A model generated the notes under the pieces. The model was not told the origin of the DNA and searched no databases. It saw only the letters and a list, made by a program, of their open reading frames with translations. A stretch of 36,464 nt of DNA from Chloroflexota bacterium (GTDB lineage: Bacteria; Chloroflexota; Limnocylindria; Limnocylindrales; CSP1-4), in contig PMKN01000075.1 of assembly GCA_003158675.1 (NCBI GenBank), positions 1 through 36,464 on the forward strand, in the 5' to 3' direction. Shown in pieces: positions 16,814-24,621 of this stretch. Each line of letters starts with the position of its first letter. The first letter of the stretch is position 1. The translations under genes and the position numbers were made by a program.

Positions 16814-17379
16814 CAGTGCATGTAGCCGTTGCGGCGGGCGCAGATGTGCCCCTCGGGGTTCAGCGGCTGTCCGCAGAAGGGACACGGCGGCCGCCCCGCG
16901 GCGACGATCTCCAGCGCGCGGCTGGCGAAGGCCAAGGCCCGGCGCGGCTCGAGATGGACCCGGACCAGGTCGCCTTCCTCCTCGTCCTGGGCGGCACTCT
17001 CGCTCACCTCCGCTTCCCCCGTCTCCTCGTCGCTCTCGGTGACCTCGCGGGCTTCTACGATCACGCTTTCATCGTCGCCATCCCAGACGATCGCCATCGT
17101 GCCGACGCGGAAGCTCTCGACCAGGAAGTCGTCCATGGGCGCCCGGTCGACTTCCTCGGGCCTGGCTTCCTCTGGCACGTCCGCGCCACGGCCCCTGACT
17201 TCTGCCAGTAATTCGGCGAGGCGCTCGGCCAGGACCGCGACCTGGACCTTCTCGAGCGAGACAGTGACGACGCGGCTGCCTTCCTTGGCCTGCAGGTAGA
17301 AGATGCGGCTGCCAGGCTGGCCGACTGCCGCGGCGACGAAACGATCCGGGTTCTCGAACGTGTAGACCCGACGAGCCAT
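16813..17379 (-). CDS. DUF3090 family protein with C-terminal zinc ribbon
   Basis: 188 residues starting MARRVYTFENPDRFVAAAVG, the typical DUF3090 opening, with LQAKEGSRVVTVSLEK and VAVLAERL following. A long acidic stretch (about 118-150) precedes a zinc-binding PPCPFCGQPLNPEGHICAR at the C-terminus. ATG 17379 has GGAGG upstream; the track's 14-residue extension does not. Function is not known. It is coupled to the SCO1664-like kinase-fold gene, as in actinobacteria. The third member often found there, a phosphoglycerate-mutase-like protein, is absent from this window. Confidence 0.85.
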   Translation of the reverse strand: MARRVYTFENPDRFVAAAVGQPGSRIFYLQAKEGSRVVTVSLEKVQVAVLAERLAELLAEVRGRGADVPEEARPEEVDRAPMDDFLVESFRVGTMAIVWDGDDESVIVEAREVTESDEETGEAEVSESAAQDEEEGDLVRVHLEPRRALAFASRALEIVAAGRPPCPFCGQPLNPEGHICARRNGYMH

Positions 17380-17752
17380 TGAGCCTCCAGGCGACCGCTG
17401 GCGCGTCGCGCGCCGTCCCATCGAATCGCCGTTGCGACGAATCTATACCCGCAACCGGATCTCCTCCGGGGGCACCCTACGCGGGGGCGCGGCGTGGAAA
17501 TGGGCGGGGCCGCGACGCACCGTCTTGCAGCGCGTTTCTCGATCTCACCCGAAGCCGGCCACGGGTCCGGAATTCGCAGAACGGTGGTGACGCCAGATCG
17601 CGCGCCTCCGGTAGAAGCTGCCCGGCAGGGAAAGAGCCAGAATGCCAAACTGGCAATCAGACATTGACAAATGGTAACTGCGCATGCCATAGTAGCAATC
17701 AGAGAGGTCCAGCCAAGCAGAGAGCGGCGGCGGCCTCAGAAGCCAGGGAACC
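17380..17752. other. Divergent intergenic region before the DUF2089 operon
   Basis: 373 bp without a credible gene. The right-hand part is AT-richer and carries the candidate promoter and repeats for the DUF2089 gene (17643-17703). The left part must hold the minus-strand DUF3090 promoter, not resolved. Confidence 0.5.
17643..17703 (+). promoter_or_regulatory. Candidate promoter with flanking direct repeats
   Basis: TTGACA at 17664-17669 and CATAGT at 17688-17693, with an 18-bp spacer and TGC before the -10, look like a sigma70-type promoter. GCAATCAGA occurs twice (17653-17661 and 17695-17703), 42 bp apart (four helical turns), bracketing the -35 and -10. A dyad TGCCA-AAC-TGGCA (17643-17655) touches the first copy. 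These are candidate operator sites, possibly for the DUF2089 product encoded about 50 bp downstream. Confidence 0.55.
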
Positions 17753-18163
17753 ATGACGCGCGACGTAATCTCAACCTGTCCCGTGTGCTCGAGCGAGCTG
17801 TCTGTGACCCGGCTGCAGTGCCGGAGCTGCGGCACCGCGATCGAGGGCGACTTCACCGTCGGGCGCTTCGGCCGCCTCAACCGCGAGCAGCTGGCGCTTC
17901 TGGAGAGCTTCCTGCGCGCTCGTGGCAACCTCAAGGAGCTGGAGCGGGAACTCAAGGTCTCGTACCCCACCGTCCGGACTCGAATCGATGCCCTCGTGCG
18001 TACCCTCGGGCTGGCGGAGGGCGGCTTCGTCGACGACGTAAGCGGCGAGGCACTTGAGCCGGACGAGATGGCCAGTCTGCGCCGCGAAGTTCTGGAGCGG
18101 CTGGCCCGACACGAAATCACGGCGGACGAGGCGGCGACCCTGATCCGCTCTCGGAAGGAGTAG
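17753..18163 (+). CDS. DUF2089 family zinc-ribbon/HTH regulator
   Basis: 136 residues. An N-terminal zinc ribbon has two CxxC pairs (CPVC near residue 9, CRSC near 23). A helix-turn-helix follows (RGNLKELERELKVSYPTVRTRIDAL). The C-terminus, LERLARHEITADEAATLI, is a short helical hairpin that recurs in the next two proteins. Likely a transcriptional regulator of its own operon. It is preceded by a well-formed promoter with repeats and followed after 2 bp by the DUF4097 gene, whose AAGGAG ribosome site lies in its last codons. The family has no firmly assigned function. Confidence 0.85.
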   Translation: MTRDVISTCPVCSSELSVTRLQCRSCGTAIEGDFTVGRFGRLNREQLALLESFLRARGNLKELERELKVSYPTVRTRIDALVRTLGLAEGGFVDDVSGEALEPDEMASLRREVLERLARHEITADEAATLIRSRKE

Positions 18164-18165
18164 GG

Positions 18166-19308
18166 ATGGGCACATTGGAGCGCCGGGAGACGCTCACCCA
18201 TCGGTTGGGACCCGGAGGACGCCTGTCGATCAAGACCGTCACCGGCGGGCTCCGCGTCCGCGGCATCGAGGGCGAAGACGTTCACGTGACCGTGACCTAT
18301 CGCATCCGCGCAGCCGATCAGGCCTCCGCGGAGCGGGCACTCGACAGCGGCAGGGTGGCGGTCCAGCGCGGCCCCGGTTATCTCGACATCGAGACTCCGG
18401 AACGGCGTCTCTCTACTGGCCTGGCCTGGCTGTTCGGCGGCGCCAGGGTCGGCGCCGACATATCGGTAGACGTGCCGTGGGGCGCCAAGCTGCGCCTCGA
18501 GACCTTGAGCGCCTCGATCGAGGCGGCGACCCTGGTCGGCGACCAGAAGTACCGGACCGTCTCCGGCGACATCAGGCTCTGGAACCTGGGCGGAGTCGTC
18601 GAGGCGGGCACGATCTCCGGCTCCATCGCCCTCGACGGCGGGACGGACTTGCGGCTGCGGGCCAGCACCATCTCGGGCGGGATCAAGGCTCGTGCCGCCG
18701 TGTTCCACTCGTTCAGCCTGTCGACGACGAGCGGCAGCATGACGGTCATCGGAGCACTGGACGCGACCGGCGATTACCGTGCAGAGTCCATCTCCGGCGG
18801 CGTCGATCTGACGCCACTATCCGGAGTCACCGTCGAGCTCAAGACGGTATCAGGCTCGATTCACTCGGAGGTCGACCAGCGCATCGAAGGCGCACGGGGG
18901 TTCGGCCGGGCGACCGTCGGCGACGGCCGAGCCAGGGTGCGGGTCAACTCCACGTCCGGATCGGTCCGGCTGCGCGCTCCGCGGCCAGCCGACACGCCAG
19001 CCGGGCCCGCGACCGCCGGTCCGGTCTCCACCGGGTCGGCGCCGAGTGTTGCCGTCGCCGAGGCCGTGGCAAGCACCGATCCGTCCGCTTCCGCTCCGGT
19101 GCCGGGTCCCGAGATCGACGCTGTCGAAGAGCAGGCGGAGACCTGGAATCCCAACGAGACTGCCGAAGAGGCGGCCGAGTCGACGCGCCACCAACAGGCC
19201 GAGGACGAGGAACTTGCAGTGTTACAGGCCCTCGAGCGCGGGGAAATCGGTGTCGACGAGGCCGCGGCGCGGCTGGAGCGGACAGGGGTCGGCGACGATG
19301 TCCGGTGA
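18166..19308 (+). CDS. DUF4097 beta-helix protein with C-terminal SHOCT-like hairpin
   Basis: 380 residues. Positions 20-270 are a repetitive beta structure typical of DUF4097/YvlB/LiaX proteins, with many T(V/I)SG(D/G/S)I or TSGS repeats (TVSGDIRL, TISGSIAL, TISGGIKA, TTSGSMTV, SISGGVDL, TVSGSIHS, TSGSVRL). An Ala/Pro/Ser-rich linker follows. The C-terminus LQALERGEIGVDEAAARLE repeats the DUF2089 tail. There is no signal peptide or membrane helix, so it is probably cytoplasmic or membrane-peripheral. Relatives act in envelope stress (LiaX in enterococci). It overlaps the next gene by 11 bases. Confidence 0.85.
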   Translation: MGTLERRETLTHRLGPGGRLSIKTVTGGLRVRGIEGEDVHVTVTYRIRAADQASAERALDSGRVAVQRGPGYLDIETPERRLSTGLAWLFGGARVGADISVDVPWGAKLRLETLSASIEAATLVGDQKYRTVSGDIRLWNLGGVVEAGTISGSIALDGGTDLRLRASTISGGIKARAAVFHSFSLSTTSGSMTVIGALDATGDYRAESISGGVDLTPLSGVTVELKTVSGSIHSEVDQRIEGARGFGRATVGDGRARVRVNSTSGSVRLRAPRPADTPAGPATAGPVSTGSAPSVAVAEAVASTDPSASAPVPGPEIDAVEEQAETWNPNETAEEAAESTRHQQAEDEELAVLQALERGEIGVDEAAARLERTGVGDDVR

Positions 19309-19759
19309 GTTGGAGGCGTTGCTCCGCCTCGTCTCGGAGGGTCGCATCACAGCCGAGGAAGCGGCTCCAATCGTGGCTGCTCTCGAAGAGAAGGCCCGCT
19401 TCGACGCGAGAGTGGCGGGGGCCACCGCTGGAGGTGGCGCCGGGGGTGGCGCGGCCGGAGGCTCTGGCTCGGCTGCCGCCTCGGGCGGAGCGAACCAGAG
19501 TGGCCGCGATGCCCGGCGTTCCGGGTCCGTAGAGCAGATGCTCGCGAATCGACGCCTGCGGGTCTACGTGGCCGAGCACGGCCGTCAGGTGATCAATCTC
19601 CAGATCCCGCTCGCTGCGGCGGGGTTCGCAATCGACCAGGTGCCCGGCCTGTCGCCGGATCACCGGTCTCGCATCGTCGAGGCGATCCAGAGCGGCATGA
19701 CAGGGCCGATCCTGGAGGTCTCCGACGGCGGCGACGAGGTCCGGATAGCCATCGAGTAG
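19298..19759 (+). CDS. SHOCT-like/YvlB-N-type small regulatory protein
   Basis: 153 residues. The N-terminus LEALLRLVSEGRITAEEAAPIVAALEE is a third copy of the helical hairpin. A Gly/Ala/Ser-rich linker (about 40-70) leads to a C-terminal domain containing RRLRVYVAEHGRQVINLQIPL that is often joined to the hairpin in SHOCT-like proteins. The ATG at 19298 lies inside the end of the DUF4097 gene; the track's longer ORF from 19046 is an out-of-frame artefact upstream of this point. Probably a partner of the two preceding proteins. No catalytic motif is visible. Confidence 0.82.
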   Translation: MSGELEALLRLVSEGRITAEEAAPIVAALEEKARFDARVAGATAGGGAGGGAAGGSGSAAASGGANQSGRDARRSGSVEQMLANRRLRVYVAEHGRQVINLQIPLAAAGFAIDQVPGLSPDHRSRIVEAIQSGMTGPILEVSDGGDEVRIAIE

Positions 19760-19887
19760 CCACGCGGCTTCGAGCCGCATTCCACATCAAACCGAGCCGT
19801 ACCGGACTGCTCGCGGGCGCCCGGTCTGGACAGGTGTTGCCTGTAGCAAGAGCAATTGGGTTCGCCACGAGGTCGAAGGGGTAGAAG
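19760..19887 (+). promoter_or_regulatory. Short intergenic region before the ABC exporter, small dyads
   Basis: 128 bp. It contains ACAGG-TGTTG-CCTGT (19830-19844) overlapping TTGC-CTGTA-GCAA, and an AAGGGG ribosome site before the ABC ATPase. The gap allows a separate promoter for the exporter, but no clear boxes were found. Confidence 0.35.
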
Positions 19888-20850
19888 ATGCTGCTGGAAA
19901 TCGAGAAGCTCACCAAGGTCTACCGGACCGGCGTTCGGGCCAACGACGGCCTCGACCTGTCGATCGATGCGGGTGAAGTCTTCGGCCTGTTGGGCCACAA
20001 CGGCGCCGGCAAGACGACCCTCGTCAATCAGGTCGTCGGCTTGCTAAAGCCGACTTCGGGCTCGATCCATATCGACGGGCACGACATGGTCGCTCGCCCT
20101 GGCGTCGCGCGGCGGCTCTGCTCCTTCCAGACTCAGGCTCAAGTTCCGATCGACGGCCTCTCTCCGCGCCAGGCGATCGGTTTGATCGGTCAGTTGCGGG
20201 GTGCGTCGAAGGCGGATGTGGCGCGCCGGCGCGAGCGTCTGATCGACGCCCTCGAGATCGGGGAATGGCTCGACGTAGACGCCGCCAGGCTTTCGGGCGG
20301 CGTGAAGCGACTTGTCGCCTTTGCCATGGCCGCCGTCGCACCGGGCCGCCTGGTCATGCTCGACGAGCCGACCAACGACGTGGACCCGGTGCGCCGCCGC
20401 CTGCTCTGGGGCGCGGTGCGGCGGCTCGCGGACGAGGGCGCCGCAGTTCTGCTCGTGACTCACAACGTCATCGAGGCGGAACGGTCCGTGGGCCGTCTCG
20501 CGATCCTCGATCGGGGTCGGGTCATTGCCGAGGGGTCGCCCGCGCGTCTCAAAGCCAATCTCGGCACCGAGCTTCGGCTGGAGCTCGTCCTCGACCCACG
20601 GGTTACGGACACGCCAGCCTCGCCGTTCGGCCGCGGGGTCGTATCCGCGGGCAATCGGCTCATGGTCGGCGTCCCGACCGACGCCGCAGGCGCGGCCGTC
20701 GCCTGGGCCGAGTCGCTGGAGCGTGCCGGCGTGGCCGAGGAATTCACTCTGGGTCCGGTGACGTTGGAGGACGTATACGTGGCAATGGTCGGCGGCGTTT
20801 CGGTCCGACCAGCCGAGAACGAGGAGACATTCGATGCCAGCGCTGCGTAG
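19888..20850 (+). CDS. ABC-2 type transporter ATP-binding protein
   Basis: 320 residues. Walker A GHNGAGKTTL (about 36-45), Q-loop FQTQAQ, signature ARLSGGVKRL, Walker B LVMLDEPTNDVDP and the switch His in LLVTHN are all intact. The C-terminal ~80 residues form the accessory domain typical of drug or antibiotic exporters of the CcmA/NatA class. It energises the membrane protein encoded by the next gene, with which it overlaps by 17 bases. Its position behind the DUF2089/DUF4097/SHOCT genes suggests that its export activity belongs to that module. The substrate is unknown. Confidence 0.92.
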   Translation: MLLEIEKLTKVYRTGVRANDGLDLSIDAGEVFGLLGHNGAGKTTLVNQVVGLLKPTSGSIHIDGHDMVARPGVARRLCSFQTQAQVPIDGLSPRQAIGLIGQLRGASKADVARRRERLIDALEIGEWLDVDAARLSGGVKRLVAFAMAAVAPGRLVMLDEPTNDVDPVRRRLLWGAVRRLADEGAAVLLVTHNVIEAERSVGRLAILDRGRVIAEGSPARLKANLGTELRLELVLDPRVTDTPASPFGRGVVSAGNRLMVGVPTDAAGAAVAWAESLERAGVAEEFTLGPVTLEDVYVAMVGGVSVRPAENEETFDASAA

Positions 20851-21568
20851 CTACCGACTTCTCGTTACCTGGCAGGCCATGCGCAAGAAGGCGTACCTGC
20901 CCCTCATGGCCGCGGTTCAGACCCTGTTCACGATCGGAATCGTGCTGGGTTACCCGCTCCTCTTTCCCACGATCGACCAGACGGCGATCTATCTGATAGC
21001 CACAGGCGCTCCGGCGGTCTCAATGATCTCGGTCGGCCTTGTGGCGCTGCCGCAGACCGTCGGCGAACAGAGGATGGAAGGCAGCCTGGCATACATGCGC
21101 TCGCTGCCCGTGCCCCGCCTCGCCTACCTGCTCGCGGACCTGACGGTCTGGTTGGCGATCGTCATCCCGGGCGTGATCCTGGGCGTGGTCGTGGGAGCCT
21201 GGCGGTTCGGCCTGGATCTCCAGGTCAGCCCGCTGGTCGTTCCGGCGGTCCTGATGGTCGCCCTAACATCTACCTGCGTCGGCTACGCCCTGGCCTCGAT
21301 CCTGCCGTACATGCTTACCGTCATCGTGACCCAGGCCATCGTGGTCTTCGTCTTCATGTTCTCGCCACTGACCTTCCTCCCAAACAAGCTGCCGGCCTGG
21401 CTGGAGACGGTCCATCGGCTGCTGCCGATCCAGGCGATGGGGGAGGTAACTCGAGGCACGATCGCGCCGACTCAGTTCCCGCTGCCACCCGGTGCATTCC
21501 TCACTCTCGCCGCGTGGTGCGTCTTCGGGTTCGCCGTGACCTACGTGGCGATGACGCGACGGACCTGA
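20834..21568 (+). CDS. ABC-2 type transporter permease
   Basis: 244 residues, all hydrophobic segments of an ABC-2 permease: six predicted helices at about 17-40, 47-70, 95-120, 132-158, 166-185 and 220-240. The short cytoplasmic segment GEQRMEGSLAYMRSLPVPRLAYLLAD after helix 2 is the region that contacts the ATPase in this class. It works with the preceding ATPase, probably as a homodimer in the cytoplasmic membrane exporting an unidentified hydrophobic or peptide substrate. It ends the cluster. Confidence 0.88.
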   Translation: MPALRSYRLLVTWQAMRKKAYLPLMAAVQTLFTIGIVLGYPLLFPTIDQTAIYLIATGAPAVSMISVGLVALPQTVGEQRMEGSLAYMRSLPVPRLAYLLADLTVWLAIVIPGVILGVVVGAWRFGLDLQVSPLVVPAVLMVALTSTCVGYALASILPYMLTVIVTQAIVVFVFMFSPLTFLPNKLPAWLETVHRLLPIQAMGEVTRGTIAPTQFPLPPGAFLTLAAWCVFGFAVTYVAMTRRT

Positions 21569-21630
21569 TGCCGCCCATGTCGCCGCGCTAGGCTTGCGGA
21601 CATGAAGCTGCCGGCCGAGAGACCAATCCC

Positions 21631-22353
21631 ATGAGCGCTCCGCCGGGCAACTTGCCCGCCCGCGACTTCGAAGAGATCCGGCTGGCCGAGGCCCTGGAAC
21701 GCGGCCGCTGTCCGGTCTGCGACGCCCGCCAGGAGTCGACCTACGCGGCTCTCCGCGGACTCGCGCGCGAGGGCGCGACGGATCGCTCGCTCCGAGCCGA
21801 TATGGACAAGGGCGTCGGCTTCTGCCAGCCCCACAGCGTCGGGCTGTCAAAGATGGAGCTTCTCCAGACCAGCAGCCAGCTCGCCACGGCGGTACTCCTG
21901 GATGCCGTGCTGCGGCGGCGGCTAGCCACATTAAAGAAGCTCTCCGGCGCCGACTCGGGGGCGCAGGGGCGCGCGCTGGCCGGTCTGGCCGATCCGAAAT
22001 GCCCGGTCTGCACTCGGTCGGCCGAAGCCTCGCGGGCTGCCGTCAGCCGGCTGATGGCACTCTCCGCCGACCCTGCCTGGTCCGCGGCCCTCGGGAGCGG
22101 GGAGATATGCCTGAGCGACCTCTACGGACTGTGGGCGGCCGCGGCGGACGGACCTAAAGAAGTGCATGCGCGCTGGAGCCAGATCCTTGCATCTCAGCTG
22201 GCCCGTCTGGAGGGATTGCAGACGACGCTCGCCGAATATGCTCACAACAGCACCTCGGACCGGCGCCACCTGATCACCCCGGAGCAGCACGCGGCCGGCG
22301 CCGCCTCAATCAGGCTGTTCGGCGGCACACCGGACCGCGACCGCGCTCGATAG
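21631..22353 (+). CDS. DUF6062-like cysteine-rich protein
   Basis: 240 residues with a duplicated zinc-like pattern: CPVC at 27-30 with FCQPH (Cys65, His68), and CPVC at 124-127 with ICLSD (Cys160, Asp163). In the second half the expected His is Asp, so its metal site may be degenerate. The remainder is helical. Its role is unknown; proteins of this type are common in Chloroflexota. The ribosome site is weak. The gene stands alone after the exporter operon and faces ApbE at its 3' end. Confidence 0.75.
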   Translation: MSAPPGNLPARDFEEIRLAEALERGRCPVCDARQESTYAALRGLAREGATDRSLRADMDKGVGFCQPHSVGLSKMELLQTSSQLATAVLLDAVLRRRLATLKKLSGADSGAQGRALAGLADPKCPVCTRSAEASRAAVSRLMALSADPAWSAALGSGEICLSDLYGLWAAAADGPKEVHARWSQILASQLARLEGLQTTLAEYAHNSTSDRRHLITPEQHAAGAASIRLFGGTPDRDRAR

Positions 22354-22446
22354 GATCGCTCCTCGACCGGCGCACTCCTTCACCGGCTCCTAGACTGGCT
22401 TGCCTGGCTCGCGTTTCTCGCCGCCGACCGCGCCGCCCGGCGCCGG

Positions 22447-23283
22447 TCAGCGTGGGTCGGCGAAGCAGCGCTCGAAGCCGGGGGTCCAGGCCAGGCGCCC
22501 ATTCGAGCCGTCCGGATCGGCCGTGATGGCGCAGCCGGCGTAGCCGGCCAGCCCGGCGACCCAGGCCAGGCCGGTCGGCCCCATGGCGAAAGCGGCTGTG
22601 GCATACGCATCCGCATAGGTAAGGCTGGGGCCCACAATCGTGACGCTCAGGACTCCCGTGGGTGCCTTGCCGGTGAAGGGATCGAGCACGTGCTCTCCGC
22701 GCTCGTACGCGCCCGAGGTGGCGACCCCACCGGACCGAATGCTCACCACCGTCGCCACCTTGTCCGGCAGCAGCGGATGCCTGATGCCGATGCGCCATGG
22801 AGTCGCCGGGGCCGCCTCACCTCGTATCACGATGTCACCCCCGCCGTTTATGCAGTAGTTTCGTGCGCCTGCTGATTCGAGGACACGGCCGGCGTTTTCC
22901 AGGGCCCAGCCTTTGACCAGTCCTGAAGGGTCGAGCCCGCCGTCCCGGCGGTGGGCTCTGATGTCGAAGTAACCCTCGCTCGTCTCTCGGATCTCATCGC
23001 AGAGTTCCAGGACCCGCAGGAGTTCGGGGCTGCACTCCTCTTCGGAAATCTCGCCCCGGCTCAGCCGACTGACTTCACTTTCGGGCTTGTACGTGCTGAA
23101 TCGCCGATCGACGTCGCGCAGGTACTCGTACGCGTCATCGAGCGCCGAGGGCGGAACTTCCGGGTCGCGGACGTCCAAGCCGATGGCAGTGCCCATAATC
23201 TGTTCCACGCGCCGCAGCCCGAAGACCGGCACGGTCTCGGCTGGTGGTGGCGACTGTCCGCGGCGCCTTCGTCCCCCGGTCAT
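22447..23283 (-). CDS. apbE: FAD:protein FMN transferase (ApbE)
   Basis: 278 residues. It attaches FMN covalently to a Thr or Ser of target flavoproteins, using FAD and Mg2+. Family motifs: FSTYKPESEVSRLS near 60, LDPSGLVKGWALE in the middle, INGGGDIVIRG, the SGGVATSGAYERG FAD/metal motif and YADAYATAAF with its conserved Asp. There is no lipoprotein signal, so this is a cytoplasmic form. The target protein is not encoded nearby. The ATG at 23283 has no obvious ribosome site. It is divergent from the small SHOCT protein. Confidence 0.9.
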   Translation of the reverse strand: MTGGRRRRGQSPPPAETVPVFGLRRVEQIMGTAIGLDVRDPEVPPSALDDAYEYLRDVDRRFSTYKPESEVSRLSRGEISEEECSPELLRVLELCDEIRETSEGYFDIRAHRRDGGLDPSGLVKGWALENAGRVLESAGARNYCINGGGDIVIRGEAAPATPWRIGIRHPLLPDKVATVVSIRSGGVATSGAYERGEHVLDPFTGKAPTGVLSVTIVGPSLTYADAYATAAFAMGPTGLAWVAGLAGYAGCAITADPDGSNGRLAWTPGFERCFADPR

Positions 23284-23355
23284 GCGAGCATTATGGTCTG
23301 GCGCTCGGGAATCGCCATCGGTGCGGTCGCAGAAGCAATCGGAAAGGAGCCAGGT

Positions 23356-23601
23356 GTGTTCCGACGTCGAATGTTTCTGGCCAGGAGGCGCTTCCTGGGC
23401 CGGCCGCGCCTTCTCGGAGCTGCGCTGCTGGGCGGCTTGGGATTTGCGGCCGGGCGGGCGAGCAGGCCGACCGTCCCGCAGGGCTCATCGCCATCGGAAG
23501 ACTGGACGGTGAAGCTCAGAGAACTCTCCGATCTGCACGCCTCTGGAGCGCTCACGGACCAGGAATACGCCGCAGCCAAGAGCAAGCTGCTGGCGACCTG
23601 A
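23356..23601 (+). CDS. Small membrane protein with C-terminal SHOCT domain
   Basis: 81 residues: a basic start (FRRRMFLARRRFLGRPR), one hydrophobic segment (LLGAALLGGLGFAAG) and a C-terminal SHOCT domain (LRELSDLHASGALTDQEYAAAKSKLL). The track's ORF from 22951 is mostly antisense to apbE. GTG 23356 is the real start because AAGGAG lies 6 nt before it. The single helix with a basic N-terminus implies anchoring in the cytoplasmic membrane. SHOCT domains mediate protein assembly; no specific partner is visible. Confidence 0.72.
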   Translation: MFRRRMFLARRRFLGRPRLLGAALLGGLGFAAGRASRPTVPQGSSPSEDWTVKLRELSDLHASGALTDQEYAAAKSKLLAT

Positions 23602-24237
23602 AGACCGGGCTGCGTGCGATACGCGCCCCAGGCAGTCCTTTCAGAAATGTGCAATGCTGCCCGCAGCGGCGGCGCAGGCTGACTGGCAGCATGGCCGCCG
23701 CAGCCCCACGGAGCAATTGCCTCAGTTCGGCGCGCCCCGATCCTGCAACGCGGATCGTTGCTATACGCCGGGCTGGTGGTCGCGCCCGGGTCTTACCCGT
23801 GGCCTTACCGCGTCTCCGCGCTCTCCATTCGATTGATCTCGATGCTGGCTTGGGTATTGAAATCCTAGAGTGACATGCTTAGGATTACGTCCCCATCCCG
23901 GCGGGGGACGAGCCGGGTTCGCTCCTCCGAATCGATTGGAAGGCTATCGATGGCGATTTCGGTAGCGGTCCAGCCTCGGACGCGTTCTGCGGTCATGCGC
24001 ACGCCCGACTCGTGCCCCGCCGCGCTCCGCGCCATGGCCATCTGGCCGCGATTGGACCGTCGCGCTCTCGCCCGCTGCGGCTGTGACCCGGCTCGAATTG
24101 CCAGGTACGTCTCACGGCGGACCAGGATGCCAACCCGCTCGATCGTGACCTTGTTGAATCGGTTGTAGTTGCAGCGCCGCGACGCCGACCGAGGCTCACA
24201 GGAAGTGGTGTGCTCCGGTCCCTCGCGAAGCGACCCG
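23602..24237. other. Intergenic region of about 640 bp, possible decayed gene in its right half
   Basis: Nothing recognisable in 23602-23864. In the right half a minus-strand frame is open (see the separate entry). I see no RNA gene or clear repeat. Confidence 0.5.
23865..24237 (-). CDS. Doubtful minus-strand ORF, unrecognised, possibly degenerate
   Basis: The frame is open from the HEPN stop to 23865 and its codons look GC3-rich in places. The product ends in EIAIDSLPIDSEERTRLVPRR followed by DGDVILSMSL, which reads like real protein, but no start with a ribosome site is visible and nothing is recognised. It could be the remnant of a gene that followed the HEPN/MNT pair, or chance. The antisense ORF 23875-24168 is less convincing. 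Confidence 0.3.
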
Positions 24238-24621
24238 TCAGCTCTGCCGCTCCAAGAAGCGGACGACTGCGTCCCGGAAGATTTCGGCACGCTCCACAAC
24301 GGTCGCGACGGAGTCGAGGTCGACGACCAGGCTCAGGTCTCCGCCCGATGCCTTGCGCAGGTCGGCCGCGTCCAGCAGCCAGCGGTGATAGGCCGAGTAC
24401 ATGCGGCCGCTCCGCCCGAACTGGCGCCCGTACTCGGCACAGACGGCCTGGGTTGGCCCCGGCGCCAGCCCGTCGACGTCGAGACACGCCTTGGCAAGGC
24501 GGAGCATCGCCACACAAGCCCGTTCCGATGCGGTCTCGGCATCGCCGGCATCGAGTTCCCGGTGAGCGGAGACGATCGCCCGCTCCGCTCCTTCGAGCAG
24601 CTGAGTGGCTCGCTCTCTCAT
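24238..24621 (-). CDS. HEPN domain protein (toxin of a HEPN/MNT pair)
   Basis: 127 residues, all-helical, with the pattern of UPF0332-type HEPN proteins: ASERACVAMLRLAKACLDVDGL, then YGRQFGRSGRMYSAYHRWLLDA and ADLRKASGGDL. R73-x5-H79 fits the Rx4-6H signature of HEPN RNases. In such pairs the HEPN protein is a ribonuclease toxin held in check, often by AMPylation, by the MNT protein. The track's longer start is rejected: ATG 24621 overlaps the MNT stop codon in ATGA. Whether the Arg/His sit at the true active site cannot be told without an alignment. Confidence 0.75.
   Translation of the reverse strand: MRERATQLLEGAERAIVSAHRELDAGDAETASERACVAMLRLAKACLDVDGLAPGPTQAVCAEYGRQFGRSGRMYSAYHRWLLDAADLRKASGGDLSLVVDLDSVATVVERAEIFRDAVVRFLERQS

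Noticed and set aside
22426-22448. Hairpin between DUF6062-like and apbE genes
   Set aside because: GACCG/CGGTC arms with a bulge and very tight loop, overlapping the apbE stop; too weak to call a terminator.
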